Source: Armillaria gallica
Taxonomy: Eukaryota > Basidiomycota > Agaricomycetes > Agaricales > Physalacriaceae
DNA length: 64,000 nucleotides
Assembly: GCA_037576215.1 (NCBI GenBank)
Contig: JBANDB010000021.1
Span: 310,001-374,000, forward strand
Reading direction: 5' to 3'
The notes under the pieces were generated by a model. The model did not search any database and had not been told where the DNA came from. It was given only the letters and a program-made list of their open reading frames with translations. Below, in pieces: positions 34,733 to 47,250 of the stretch. Within the stretch, counting starts at the first letter, position 1. Each line of letters starts with the position of its first letter. A program made the translations under genes and the position numbers.

Positions 34733-36469
34733 TGTGAATGTCACAAGAATCCGTTCGTACTACCCAATGCAGACCCCAATGACAGGTGGGATGAAGAGCT
34801 GGAAGAGGGAGATACCATTCTCGCAATAGATTTTACGCAAGCCATTCTTATATGCGCCCATCATGCCAATGACTTGGCTGCCACGGCCAATGCAGACAAA
34901 GAGACCAAGACGTTCAAAGAGATGGTTCCAGAGTGGTGTTGGGATTTCAACGATTTGTTTGCCAAAGACAATTTCGACAAACTTCCTGAACCAAAGACAT
35001 GGGACCATGCCATCGAACTCACCCCAAATGCAAGTGCCAATCTAGATTGCAAGGTCTACCCTCTCAACCAGAATGAACAAGAAGAGCTCGACAAGTTCCT
35101 GGATGAAAACCTCTTGAGTGGACGAATATGACCATCCAAATCACCCATGGCTTTGCCATTCTTCTTCATCAAAAAGAAGGATGGCAAGCTATGACCAGTC
35201 CAAGATTATCGAAAGCTCAACGAAATGACAATTAAAAACCATTATCCGCTTCCTTTAATCTCAGAACTAATGGACAAGTTGTGGGGTGCCAAGTATTTCT
35301 CCAAACTTGATGTTCAATGGGGATACAATAATGTACGCATCAAGAGTGGTGATGAGTAGAAGGTGGCATTCAGAACTAATCGAGGATTATTCGAACCCAC
35401 AGTTATGTTCTTTGGGCTTACCAACTCGCCTGCCACCTTCCAGTGGATGATGAATGACATCTTCAAGGACCTCATTGCATCAGGCACCATCACAGTGTAT
35501 CTCGATAATATCCTAATCATGTCCAAGACCAAGGAGGAGCATCGTCGCATCACACGTGAGGTTCTAAGACTCCTTCGAAAGAACAAGCTATTCCTTAAAG
35601 CGGAAAAATGCGAGTTTGAGACCTTGGAAATGGAGTACCTCAGCGTCATCATCAGTGAAGGAAGCATCCAGATGGACCCAGTCAAGATCACAGGGATAGC
35701 AGAGTGGCCTGTGCCAGTCAAGAAAGTACAACTCCAATCGTTCTTAGGCTTTACCAATTTCTACAGACATTTCATTAAAGGGTACAGCAAGGTCATCAAG
35801 CCAATGACCCAGCTGACAGGAAACGATCTGTGGAAATGGGGAAAAGCACAACAGGACACGTTCGAGGAGTTGAAAAGATTGCTGGCCAAAGAAGTGGTTC
35901 TGGCAATACCCACAGAAGGAGGAAAGTTCTGCATGGAGGCAGATGCAAGTGAAGGAGCCATAGGGGCAGTTCTATCCCAAGAACAAGATAGCAAATGGTG
36001 CCCAGTCGCATTTCTATCCAAGTCCCTCACAGTTACGGAACGAAATTATGAAATTTACAACAAGGAACTGCTGGCAATTATACTGGCCCTGGACGAGTGG
36101 AGGCACTACCTAATGGGTGTGGCTCAGGACTTTGAGATATGGACAGATCATCAAAATCTGCAGTATTTCTGAAAGCCCCAAAAGCTCAACCGATGCCAAG
36201 CGCATTGGGTAACTGAGCTTGCTGAATACCATTTCTTGCTGCACCACAAACCAGGCACAGCAAACAAGAAGGCTGATTTACTAAGCCGATGAGCAGACCA
36301 TGAGCAAGGAAAGGAGGACAACGACAAGGTTATCATCCTCAAACCAGAGCACTTCCGGGCACTAGTCATGCCCACTATCGAGGAGATCCATACCAAGATA
36401 AAGCAAGCCATGCTTGACCACCACTGATGGGACAAGAATGTCTTCACATCTCTCAACCATGATTGAGGG
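34733..36469 (+). pseudogene. Gypsy B reverse transcriptase and RNase H
   Basis: All in frame 2. [50 protein letters not shown], then GLTNSPATFQWMMND and TVYLDNILIM (about 35,495-35,525), where YxDD has become YLDN. Tether: LGFTNFYRHFIKGYSK. RNase H: GGKFCMEADASEGAIGAVLSQ, YNKELLAIILALDEW, IWTDHQNLQYF and KADLLSR-like ADLLSR (about 36,280). Stops at 35,129 (TGA), about 35,193 (TGA), about 35,358 (TAG where Trp is conserved), 36,170 (TGA) and others. No frameshift. Confidence 0.9.
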
Positions 36470-37996
36470 ATGAAGCTAGATAACGGGTTAATCTATTATG
36501 ATTCCCATATCTATATTCCCCAAGACCATGCGTTACGAGGAGAAATCATCGCGATATTTCACGACCACATCATGGCGGGACACCCCAGCATTGAAAAGAC
36601 TAAAGAACTTGTCCTACGAGAATATTGGTGGCCAAAGATGAAGAAGGACATCGAGAACTATGTCCGCACTTGCAAAACGTGTCAATGAACCAAGTCGAGC
36701 ATGCAAGCAAAAGCAGTGCCCCTTCATCCCAATGCCATACCCTCCCAACCATGGACTCACATCTCTATAGACATGGTCACTGGTTTACCTAAGTGTAACG
36801 GTTTTGACATGATCTTAATGATCATTGACCGTTTCTCTAAGGAAATCATACCAATAGCATGTACCACAGAGCTGTCATCAGAAGGGTGGGCCAAGATCCT
36901 ACATGACAAAGTGTACGCTAAACATGGGATGCCCCAGGTCATTATCTCTGACTGAGGCACCATGTTCGTATCCAAGTTCATGAAAGACCTTTATGACTTG
37001 CTCCAGATTAAGGCAAACGTATCCACCGCCTATCACCCACAAAGTGATGGACAAACTGAACGAGTCAATCAGGAGGTTGAAAAATACCTTTGGATTTTCG
37101 TCAATCACCTTCAGAACGACTGGGTCGAATGGCTCTCCCTTGCAGCTTTCGCTCACAATAACCGCACCCATTCCGCTATGGGCAAAAGTCCCTTCGAGGT
37201 TAACTATGGCTATAATGCTGACCTCCTCCCAGGCGCAAAACCCCGAGCACTCTTCAGAACACTGGCCTCAAACACATTTGTTTCACAGATGCAGAAAATC
37301 CATGTTGAAGCAAAGCAAGCACTTGAGAAAGCCGCCAACCAGATGAAAGCCCAATACAACAAAAAGAAATGACCTGCAGTTGAATACCAAGTAGGAGATA
37401 AGGTTTGGCTCAACATGACCAACCTTAACCTCCCACATCCCAAGAAGAAACTCACAGACAAACGAATGGGTCCATTTCCCATCATTGCGAAAGTCGGAGC
37501 TTCAGCATATAAATTAAAGCTCCCGCCAAACTTGCATATCCATCCAGTATTCAATGAAGCACTCCTTACACCATACACGCCACCTGCATTCCCAAACCAA
37601 AAACAGTTGCCTCCACCACTGCCAGATCTCATTGACGGTGAAGAACACTACAAAGTCAAGAAAGTCCTCGACAGTAGAGAGCACAAAGTCAGGGGAAAAG
37701 CCGGGGAACCATGGCACTGGGTCACAGACTACTTCGTCAAATGGAAAGGATATGGACCAGAATCCAACAGTTGGGTATGGGAGGATAACATAGACACCGA
37801 TGAACTCATTGATGATTACCTTGCCGAAAAGGTGAATCGTACTGAGCATGGGACAGAAGATTGGCAATCCTATACAGACCCATTCACTGGACGAAAGGTT
37901 TGGTACAACCAACAGCTAGACTGGGATTTCCTTGGGGCCCACGACGATCCTTCGACAGACATGAAATCGCCGTACAGACCCACAGAAATCCCATGA
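36470..37996 (+). pseudogene. Gypsy B integrase with C-terminal chromodomain
   Basis: Still frame 2. The HHCC zinc-binding domain (HDHIMAGHPS to CKTCQ) is at 36,560-36,687. The catalytic core has first Asp in SIDMVTGLP (about 36,765), second Asp in VIISD before a TGA at 36,953, and Glu in SDGQTERVNQEVEKY (about 37,050). C-terminus is MGPFPIIAKVG and HPVFNEALLTPY. The chromodomain (about 37,640-37,840) reads YKVKKVLDSREHK, then DYFVKWKGYGPESNSWVWEDNI. A chromodomain can steer integration to heterochromatin marks, consistent with a nest of silenced elements. Confidence 0.9.
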
Positions 37997-38195
37997 TGAC
38001 AGGAAAAAGTTTACCAGATTTACCGCTTCCACATCCACCTGATAACAAAACTCATTCTCCTCGTTCGGGCCCTTGCGTATAGGGAACAAAGAAAGGAGGA
38101 AAATCAGCTGTTAAGGAAGAGGCACTAATGTTGTGTCCAGGCATTGTGAGAAAGTAATGATGGGGTTGAAGCTAACAGCAGTTGGGACACCTGCC

Positions 38196-38210
38196 TTAAC
38201 AGGGGGGTAA
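38196..38210 (+). other. Gypsy B polypurine tract
   Basis: AACAGGGGGGTAA directly abuts the 3' LTR start TGTTACG at 38,211, the position of the plus-strand primer. Confidence 0.6.
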
Positions 38211-38624
38211 TGTTACGATTTATTTATTTCTTTACCTAAGTGCATCTTATCTTATCTTATCTTCAGCGCTTACCTTATCTTATCTTTAGATCCGTGACTC
38301 CACGGAGCCTTCATAAATCTCCACATCGTCATACTCCACTGACATGTATTATTCTCGGCTACCGTGTACTTGGCTTATTCACTTTCTATCATGGTACCCT
38401 CATCTTAGTACTCATTACAGACCCTTACTTTAGTATATAAGTAGCATACTCAAAGCTGTATATTCCTTAGCTTTGAGCTAACATTTATTCATACCAAAAC
38501 ACATTCTTTCTTGCTAAGCACTAATAGTCAAATCTTGATGGTCAATCATCATGGGACTCAACGGTGACTGTATGAACGCGATACAGCTGTTGCATTACCC
38601 TAGATTGAAAGTTCGGGTCTAACA
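38211..38624 (+). repeat. Gypsy B 3' LTR
   Basis: 414 bp, TGTTACGATTTATT to GGTCTAACA; keeps CpG at several sites where the 5' LTR has TpG or CpA. GATA block at 38,244-38,287; TATATAAG at 38,434-38,441. Confidence 0.93.
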
Positions 38625-38629
38625 CTTGC

Positions 38630-41413
38630 TAATGCACAGGTGTACCCTACCCTGCTGTTGGTGTTCATCATTTGCCTCTGTCATAGCCCTGATCCCCTCT
38701 TGATCAGGTCGGTCCACCATATCCTTCATCATTTGCATCGCTAACATATTCTTTATGATGTCAGGTGCAATGGTTCCTCCAAACTCAAACAAAGGTATTG
38801 ATGTCATGGTCTCCATGCCACTGGAAGGGCGGCCATACATGACCACATTGTCAGAGGATCCCAAGGTGCTTGAGTCATATCCCAAGCAATCAGATGCATC
38901 CTCAGCTATGCGGTGAAGTTGTTCCACCTCATCACCACTGTTGTCTGCATCATTGGATGCTTTGTATATCTCATACACTACATTATCCTCACCCTCATCT
39001 GATTCCAATGATACTTCTCTCTCTACCCCCATAGGGTGGTCTTTGGATCCAACAGTGTCCGACATTGTGTCCATTATAATGGTATGAGCAGCACAGATTT
39101 GGTTGTAGAATGGTTTCTTCCCATACTCTGGGCATGCCAAGCTCGATGCAATGTGTCCAGTCTGACCACACCTAAAGCAATGACACTCCCATATATTGTG
39201 GTCTCTTGAATTAGCTTTGAGCAGCTTCCCAGCCACTGCTTTACCCTTGTCCTTCACAGGGTTGGTACACAGAGGCTTGGGGCTGGTGACATCCTTTTTT
39301 GAATGCTCCAAAGGTTGCACCTGGTTGGGAGGTGCATACGTCTTGAAGAACGGTATTTTCCTTCCTCAATTCTGGCGCATCAGGGGGTCCTGTTCTGCAC
39401 ATCTATCATCATCATGGCAATCATTCTGATTGTCAGTTGTTGGGCATTGTACCCTAGGCATCTTCAAAAACCTCCTTTCTGCCTTCAGGGCATACTCAAT
39501 GTCAAGCACCAATTGGTACAGCTCTTCCCAATCATTGTATTCCAGACAATTTATCAGTGAACATGCCATTCCTCACATTAGATGGCAGCCAACTCATGAA
39601 CTTGTTTTTTATGGAGTATTTGTCTAGTGTGATGTCCATGTCATCTATCAATTGTTGCAGGGTATCCTTCCACCCTTGGACAGTGTTGTCCCCTTCATCC
39701 CACCAGGCAGCCCTAAATGCATCACATGCATCCTGTAGTGCTGAATCATGTATGAACCACCCTTGGTTGTAATGTTAGGGCAAAGTAGGTGGTTATAACC
39801 ACTCATCAATTAGCTACAAACCCATGCCTTCTCTGCCCCCAATGAGGCTCCCAAAGTAATGGATGCTACCAAATAACCAGGATTATCTGGTTATTTCACC
39901 TAGACCATACATTTAACCATTGGCTCTCATTATTATTGCTCTAAGATGTACAGAAAAGGCAACTACATGAAATTACTCTATCTGTGTGTCATTAGCAGTA
40001 TCTATCATGACCAACTCCTCTTCTTCCTCCTGTTCTAAAGCCTCTCTTTCACTGCTAACTGGCCATTCAACCTCAGATATGTTCATCACCCATAATGTCT
40101 TGAAAGAGGAGGCAAGAGCATGGTGGACTGCTGCCTGGCTGTCTGTGTATGCCCTCAATCCTTCCAACAATGTTGGCAACACTGTAACCTGCTCACTCTA
40201 GTCATGTGCTAACTCCCACCTCAATGCTTGGTGCTCCAACAATTTCATGCATCACTGCATTTCTGCGTGGACTAAGGCGAGCTCTTTGCGCCATCAATTG
40301 ACCCATGCCTGACTCTTTAGCCACTCAACCCTCACCGCTGGGGAAGGTATTTGTTAGAGAATCATTTCCTCACAGCTAGAGGACTTACCACTATGCAGCT
40401 GCTTGTTGCTCCTATCTCCAAGGGCACCCTCAGTCGTCCAGATCTATGACACAGTCCTGTAACCCTCACCCTCACGAGCATTCTTGGTATCTTTCTTTCA
40501 CTTGTGATAATGTGACACATCATCTTCCATTTCCTTGAGGCCTATATCAAATACTGCCCCATCCATTGTCACAATGTCGGATGCCTGTAACACTCTCAGG
40601 TGTTCCTCCCATAGCCCATGACCTTGCAATGCCAATAACACCATTCATGCAACCCTGTACTTTGCCGCTGCTGACTCCAATTTCTGCCTCAAGGTTTCCA
40701 TAAATGCTGCCACATGAGTCATATGTGCTTGGCCTCACATGTTCCGGTCTTGAAATGCATATGAGTCCTGTTTTGTCCAGGAAACCCCTCTGATGGTATC
40801 CAGTGTGTCAAAACACTAGGCCTCCCATAAATCCTCCTCAATCTTGACAATGTTCCCCTTGCAACCAAGGAGCTGTTGATCCCCTGTCAGTGCAGATGGC
40901 AGCCATAGTGTCGCATGCTCTACATTGTCTGCTCTGTCCACCTTTGGCAGGGCCTCCTCAACCAAGGGCAGGACACAAGGCATGTACACTGCTTGCAACG
41001 TACAGAACTGGGTTAGCTGATGTTGCAGAGTCACCTGCTTGTCCTGTTGCTCCTTTAATTGTGTCCTGGTCAACAGATGTTCTTCCGTTTCCTTGTAATC
41101 CACTCTTAAGCGTCATCTACAGCACTTTTCTCAGATCATATCCTGAACCAGCTCAGGAAAAACTCATTGCATTTCCTCGATCAATAGGCCCACAGCCACG
41201 GTGGCAGAAGGGCTTGTCGTATGTAGACACACGACTCCAGGACCCTGAAGACTCTTGTGATTGGCTTCCTTTAGTCAATGTTTGACCACAGCTTCGGATG
41301 TGTCTGATCAAGCATATCAGTACCAATGCTGCCAAAACAGAACACGACCTATGTTTTGCTTCCTTGAAGTATGGATTTGGAACTTTATCATCCACCTCCC
41401 ATCTCTCTACCAT
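38630..41413 (-). pseudogene. Gypsy A gag
   Basis: Minus strand. The knuckle CFRCGQTGHIASSLAC is at about 39,130-39,180. Before it lies a capsid C-terminal region, YNDWEELYQLVLDIEYALKA (about 39,530) and LPSNVRNGMF-like sequence near 39,570. Upstream pieces at 40,182-39,973, 40,738-40,547 and 41,103-40,816 (Q/L/E-rich, coiled-coil-like) and 41,413-41,153 probably form the N-terminus. The knuckle spacing is C-X2-C-X4-H-X6-C, two residues longer than normal. Downstream it stops at the CTTGC duplication of Gypsy B. Confidence 0.6.
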
Positions 41414-41861
41414 TACAGTCCATTCCTCTGCCCAGTTCTTATCTTGGGGAAGTGAATCTGTAAAAATTGTATGCGCTGATGCCTGCTGATTGAATTGGTG
41501 ACATGCTCAATCATGCTGTTCATGCAACAAATGGCCTGTATATCTCAATCCATCAGTATGACCCCATAAACACCCATTAATCACATGTACCTAATCTAGT
41601 TTCCTTCCTCCAATTATGCTCTCTGAACTGATCATCAATCATGTCATGATGAGCACCTGGTCCCATCTCTTTTGTGGACAGTGCACATGGGTTTATGTCA
41701 TCCCAAGTTTACTCAATTCCTTCACCACAAATACACCTGATCCCATGTCAAAGGTTCATCGAATACTGACATTGACATGTGTATTTGTGAGCCTTACAGT
41801 GGAGCTTTGGTATCCCAAAGTCTAGAGCTATGTTGTCCTGGATTCATGCCTCTTTTGGTGA
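41414..41861. other. Intergenic stretch, possible Gypsy A leader
   Basis: No credible gene. It lies between the Gypsy A gag N-terminus and the ACTAGT-rich LTR-like tract, where an untranslated leader would be expected if that tract is the 5' LTR. I see no clear primer binding site. Confidence 0.3.
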
Positions 41862-44830
41862 TGTGCTCAGTAATGGCGAGTGGCAAAAGGACTAGTGGCT
41901 GGCAAGGAACACCAACAACACTAAACCTAACACTAACTCTACACTTATCACCAATGTATTGAATTCAGGTGTTTCAAGTATGGTAGAAGCACTCTGCAGA
42001 CTTCAATAATCAAGGAAAGTTGTTTTAAAGATGTTTTATTCATTACTAGTGAGCTATACAAGCGTACTACTCACATTAGTGGGGTTGGTAAGACACGATT
42101 GGGTGAATAGTGACTTGGTTTGAGCTACTGCACTCACTGATGAGCCTCCAGGCTCTGTACGCTCAGAATTCATGGATTTTGCCTGCTAATTAATGCTACT
42201 GTCCCTTCAATGGACTTTCAGCAAACCAATGATTGCACACACACTGATACCACTTTCATCCTATGGCAACCACTCTTTACGTGCTTTGTTATCCATCCCA
42301 TCTTTCCACGCATCATAATTGCCATACTTCATCATGGCAAGGCACCTTCAATCGACAATCATCCCAATATGGAATTGATGCATCACTCAGAAGCACCTAG
42401 TTGACACGCTCATTGATCACTTAATGAAAATGATGTGATTGATGCGAGTACCCTCTCAGCTACAGCAATTGCAGCTATGGCAACTACAGACCGTGTTTAC
42501 TAAGGCTGTTACTTCGCCAAGGCCTCAAGAAAACATTACCCCACGCGTACTCCTCAGCACGACAACTATCGCTCAGTAATCCGCAGCTAAACAGCACCTA
42601 ACGATCCGTGCATCGCTCAATGACCCCATATGGTTCACATCCATACACGGCAACGTCGATGAGTTGCTGTTACTTTAGAAGACCAAGGACCATATGTTTC
42701 CTATGATTTTTACAAAGCCAAGGCCTTACAGCCTTACTAAGTCTCGCATATTTACTCTATTTATAAATTCGTACTTGTAGTATAAAAACTAGCTAGAAGA
42801 TGTAGTTAGAAAGCAGTTCATCTCTAGTTGACCCCAGACTACGTCAATTATCATCACGCACTAGTCTATCACCAGTAAACCATGTCTATTCACCGTTCTA
42901 TGGCAATATACAGTTTACCTCAGCATATTCTTCATTGCACATCGACTCTTGAGCTCACCAGAGTTATCTCACAGTTTTTAACTGTGAAGAGTCCTTCACT
43001 ATGCACTCTTCGCTCTTAACACTATTGGTGCATGCTCACATTGTGCCAATACATCATCACCATGCCATACCTCACCCCCGTTATCTTTTATAGGCTATCA
43101 TTGTTTCACTTTCACACCATTGGAGTTTTTACAGTTTCCCTTTTGCCATCGTTATCATTGCCCACTTGGGTAGTCTCTGAGCAGACTTAGGATCAGTTTC
43201 AGCCAGTTTTTGTATAGTATCAGTCCCTTGAGTGGACTTAAAGGTTAGTTTGACATAGGATAGGATCATTTCAGTACCAGACCAGTTTTGACATCGACTC
43301 AGCACCATCGCATTGTATAGGACCAGTATCACTGCCAGTTTTCATAGTTCCACATTTTCTCTTGCCAGTCCACCCTCAGTACCTCGTCCCATGTTTATTT
43401 TGCCACTTGCAGTCCCCACGCAGTTTTCTCATCGCCTCGCTCACTCATAGACTATTGCAGACCATTTAGTCTATCCTCCATCGTTCTCCCCGCTCAGATT
43501 ACCATCCAGCAATGTTTTCTAGTCTTGCCACATGTTTTCTTATATGGATCCATGGTATTCACGTCATACCCATTTTCATTCCCTCTCATTTCGAGAGATC
43601 CCTACCGGCTTGAAGCCATAGCATCTAGTACTCAACTACCAAGCAGTACTACTTCACAGACTTAAAGTCGCAGTGTATTCTTGCGTATAGAGGAATTGTT
43701 CTACTGCACGGAGGTGCCCCAAACCACTCACACACACGATCACCTTGATTGCCATGCTACTATGTTAATTATCCAATCTCATTCCAAGTTGGTGTTGTTG
43801 TTGCCATGGAAGTCTTAGGCCCATCATCACTCTGACTGGGACTGCTTTGAACTAGTGGCTCTCTTGGCCCTATACTGCTTCCTACAAGTGATAAACACTT
43901 GACTAGTCACACTCTGAGCTGACTAGTAGCGCTCTTGGCCTAAGAATAATACTATAAACTTTGAGAACTTGCTTGAACTAACTTCCAAACACTCTTAGCC
44001 TTTGCAGGACATGAAAGATTGCTCTAAGACACACTCAATTCTATGGGTAACTTAGCAACTAGTAGCCGCTTTGTCAAGGTTAAGCACAAAAGCCTTTAAT
44101 TGGGGCACTAGATACTGACTAGTAGGTCTCAATTGCAGGGATGGCTTGCCTGTGCCACACGTGCACCTATTCTACTACTTATATACTGACAAACAAGGTA
44201 CAATTGAGATATAAATAACTGACTAGAGGGGTATTATTGATAAGGATTTCTTGGCTAGTCACGAATAATGGTGAATAATCATGCAATAGTCGGCCTAGAA
44301 ACGGTCACTTGCTGACTAGTGAGCCTAGGAGCTCTGCTAGCAGTTGTATTCCGTGTCCTGGGCCTAGCAATGCTCCACTAGTGTCAAGGATAAATGACTA
44401 GCCAGGTGAGTGTGCCTGTAACAGCTGTCAATCGTGATCGAAGGTGCAGCCCAGCTATACTAGTACCAATCACAATGGATCTGTATTGCACTCATCGGAT
44501 CTGCTGCAAGGTTAATCCATTGCTAATTCATTTCTAAGTCCTGTTTCAAGATTGCCACATGACTAGTTAACATGACTTGGTGTTTATGCCCAGATCGACT
44601 TGCTAGTGACTGAACTTCATGAGATTTGTGTCCTCTGCTTCTTGTTTGGTGCGCTAGTCGCATTACTTGTCCACTAGTGGTCGTATTCACTTAGCCCTGT
44701 TAGCAGTCAAGTCACTAGTATGGCTGGCTGGTAGATTTAACCCACTAGTGGTATTGCATCTAAGTCCTGGCTCTACTAGTCGCATACTAGTCTAACTATC
44801 AGCTCAAAGCCTCAGCTATAGTCCTTTAAG
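41862..44830. repeat. LTR-like tract crowded with ACTAGT words (interrupted by L copy 2)
   Basis: No gene. About sixteen ACTAGT palindromes fall here (e.g. 43,856, 43,900, 43,922, 44,051, 44,119, 44,322, 44,379, 44,563, 44,682, 44,714, 44,746), against fewer than one expected by chance in 3 kb. Has a CTACTTATATACTGACAA core (about 44,175), similar to the TATA-like core of the tract at 62-64 kb and of family L. It may be the LTR of Gypsy A or of another element; no partner copy is visible in the window. Confidence 0.4.
42138..43826 (-). mobile_element. Family L copy 2 (solo-LTR-like, 1,689 bp)
   Basis: Reverse-orientation relative of copies 1 and 3, with ends TGATGAGCCT and AGGCCCATCA. Flanked by an exact 4-bp duplication, TCAC (42,134-42,137 and 43,827-43,830). 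Non-coding. Shares with copy 3 a CAAGTTGGT segment near its end and the TATACTACAAGTA core (about 42,775). Confidence 0.72.
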
Positions 44831-44879
44831 TATCACTAATGTAAGATAGATATGCAATAGTATTATTATAAAATCGCAA

Positions 44880-46598
44880 AATCTAGGTGTGAACATGTAG
44901 ATGGCATATCATCAGAATCTTCTTTATCCATTTGCGCAGCTTGATTTTCCACTGGCATGCTATGTCATATGAGTAGAAAATTTCACTTGCATCGTCAAAG
45001 CTCCATGCAGCCGAACCAGCAATATAATCCATGTTACAATACCTAAGAAGAGTGAGTACTCCAAAAGCCATAATGATCTCAATCCTTACCTCTCACTGAC
45101 TTGCAAGTCTCTGGCCATGAGCAGCAATACATGCTCATGTCTTGCACAGACACAAATCCCTACACCTGTGACTCTTAGCCCATGAGTATTCTTGGTCTCT
45201 GCATGGGCCAGCATCTGGAAGCCACTACACAAGCTGATCTAACCAATTGGTCAGCCCCTGCAAGACTGAGAATGAATACCACCCACATCTTTTTGACTGG
45301 CATATTTGCGAACATGTTGGATGTATTTTTCATGGTCAACAAAGTAGGTGAGACCAGTATGTAAACCCAGATCCTGCTCCTCGTTTGATTTCTTCACATT
45401 ACTCAACCAGAAGTTGGTGTTGACAGCTACAATTGGGCGATTGATGTACTTGTGTGAACAGAATTAGCTTCTTCATCCCAAACCCTGGCTCAGTACACTT
45501 ACTGTTCACTCAGAGGTGCATCCTGCCATCCTTCCTGTAGATTTTCACTTGGATGAGGACAAGTGATGTACCAGAGAGTCAAATCCCTGGGTTTCATAGA
45601 CTTGATTCCATCAGGTATATGGCCCCGTCCTGCATGTTTCATCATCAACAAATGGCGAAACTGACATGCCATCTGAAAGAAAGACTGGTACCTCATCTAA
45701 GGAAAAGGGTGAGAAATACCGAACAGCATGAAGACCAGGACCAGTTTCCTTACCTTTGGCAAATGTATCTCTGTATTATCCATCATATGGGTCAGTCCCC
45801 GGTAGTATTTGTACACAGAAATCTTTCTGCACAACATTTGCATATGGAAATGCTTCAGGACAGTTATTGATGCACAGATCTGTGGGAATTGAGTGGTTGC
45901 TGGGTATCAGCCATAGCGCAGGCACTGTGTCCTATCTGGCACACAAAACTCACAGCCACAAAAATCCACTGACACTTTGTGAATGCTGTTAACATGGACA
46001 ACTGTAAAATCCATAGTGGCAGCCTGAGGGCTGATACAATAACTGTTCCAATGGCCCAGCTGTATCCTGAGGCCACACACTTGGAGGCTATCAGGCTCGA
46101 AATGTGTTCCTGTCCACCTCTGTACCTCCGTCTGTGAGAAGGAACTCAATAAACTAAGAGAATCCATACCTTGATTCAGTGTAGCAGCATGCTTTGGTGA
46201 CACTTCACACAGCAACACATGCATTCTAACAGTCCCACACCACACTCTTCACAGTGAATCAGAGGTGTTATATCCCAGCACTTCTCCACAACATCCTTGC
46301 AGGTTGAACAGATATCACATACTGAGATTGCATAGTGCTTAGTGTGAGCCTGGTCAATGGTGGAATCCTCTGGTACATCCTCTACATCCTCTCATACATC
46401 CTGATCCAAGTATAGTTCCTCCCACTGTGATGCTGTCTTATCTTGCTGCATATATTGGACATAGGTTGTGGCTGCACTCCCACTCATTCGACGTTGATCT
46501 TCAGACACATGGATGGCATGTGCCGTCGGTACTGCAAACATGTCTTGGGCCCTAGCTTGGTTGTAATGAAATATTTGGTGAGATCTTTTGCAGGACAT
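44880..46598 (-). pseudogene. KDZ transposase gene with CxC2 domain, 3'-truncated
   Basis: Minus strand. The N-terminus (46,598 on) has DMFAVPTAHAIHVSEDQRR. A cysteine cluster follows (CDICSTCKDVVEKC, HCEECGVGLLECMCC; 46,320-46,220). The CxC2 body is VQRWTGTHFEPDSLQ, CGLRIQLGHW, VSVDFCGCEF, YPATTQFPQICAS (46,120-45,870). The KDZ core is MKHAGRGHIPDG (about 45,640), GVGICVCARHEH, then across a short intron (about 45,058-45,095) YCNMDYIAG and SYDIACQW (about 44,965). KDZ proteins normally continue several hundred residues beyond YDIACQW; here the gene stops at 44,880, so the C-terminal half is lost. Premature stops and a few frame changes are present. Confidence 0.82.
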
Positions 46599-47250
46599 AG
46601 CACTGGGTCAACAGTTGCATATTGTTTACATCTGTTTAGCTCATTCTTGTTGAAACATGCCACTATGACAGGCACCTCCAGTGGGACCAAGATGTTTGTG
46701 CCATTCACAAGGGGAGATAATATGATCCATTATGCCAAAGCTGCAGGAGATTCACAGTTCAGTTCTGTTGATGTATGTTTTTCCAATTTCTGATTGTGGC
46801 TTCAGGTTGTGCTGGCCTTCGGCAGCACCATGGGTTGATCTCAGTGATGAGCAATTGCAATGGATTGCAGAGCATGTGCTTGAGTTCGAGCATGAACTCG
46901 TGTGACATTCACACCATGTGTGGCTCTGCCAGTTCTGGCATGGATGGGCTCTCCAATTTGAAAATGGAGAGATAGACAAAGCAAATGATTGTCTTTTGCT
47001 TGTGCATACTTTGTCCTGCTCCTCAGGGCCACACCCTCACTCATGAACTGCCTTTCAGTGTATAATGCAAACCTTAGCAACAGGGTTGTATGAGTGATGG
47101 AGCACCAGCCCACCTCCTTGCATCTGAGTGGACCTGTGAGAAGAGATTCTGGCATATGTTCACAAGCTTATCTACCATGATTATGCATAGCATACAATCA
47201 AATGCAATAAATGTTTTTTGGCAGCACATTAGATCAACAGACTGGTAAAA
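46599..47250. other. Spacer between KDZ gene and gene Z
   Basis: Open segments on the minus strand (e.g. 46,708-46,484, cysteine-containing) overlap the KDZ N-terminus in another frame and could be part of an upstream exon, but nothing is convincing. No repeats noted. Confidence 0.3.

Larger units (their letters stand above)
28458..38624 (+). mobile_element. Gypsy B, full-length plus-strand chromovirus-type LTR retrotransposon
   Basis: Two 414-bp LTRs (28,458-28,871 and 38,211-38,624), both beginning TGTTA and ending TCTAACA. An exact 5-bp duplication, CTTGC, lies at 28,453-28,457 and 38,625-38,629. The order between them is gag, zinc knuckle, protease, RT, RNase H, integrase, chromodomain. 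The LTRs differ at about 14 sites, mostly transitions, several being CpG in the right LTR and TpG or CpA in the left. It is inserted in Gypsy A between gag and protease, and carries an L-family insertion at 31,160-32,887. Confidence 0.93.
17320..41413 (-). mobile_element. Gypsy A, minus-strand chromovirus-type LTR retrotransposon, dismembered
   Basis: Reading leftward from 41,413: gag, protease, RT, RNase H, integrase, chromodomain, in the order of a Gypsy/Metaviridae element. The body is split by Gypsy B (28,458-38,624), a hAT-like element (22,661-26,618) and E2 (18,671-21,423). The lengths of these insertions plus TSDs modulo 3 (2, 0 and 1) predict the observed frame changes. I do not find a convincing LTR pair. 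The 3' side runs straight into unrecognised coding; a candidate 5' LTR is the ACTAGT-rich tract beyond 41,862. Confidence 0.8.

Noticed and set aside
28458..38624. Endogenous virus with an envelope gene
   Set aside because: Gypsy B ends with a chromodomain and polypurine tract; there is no env-like frame before the LTR.
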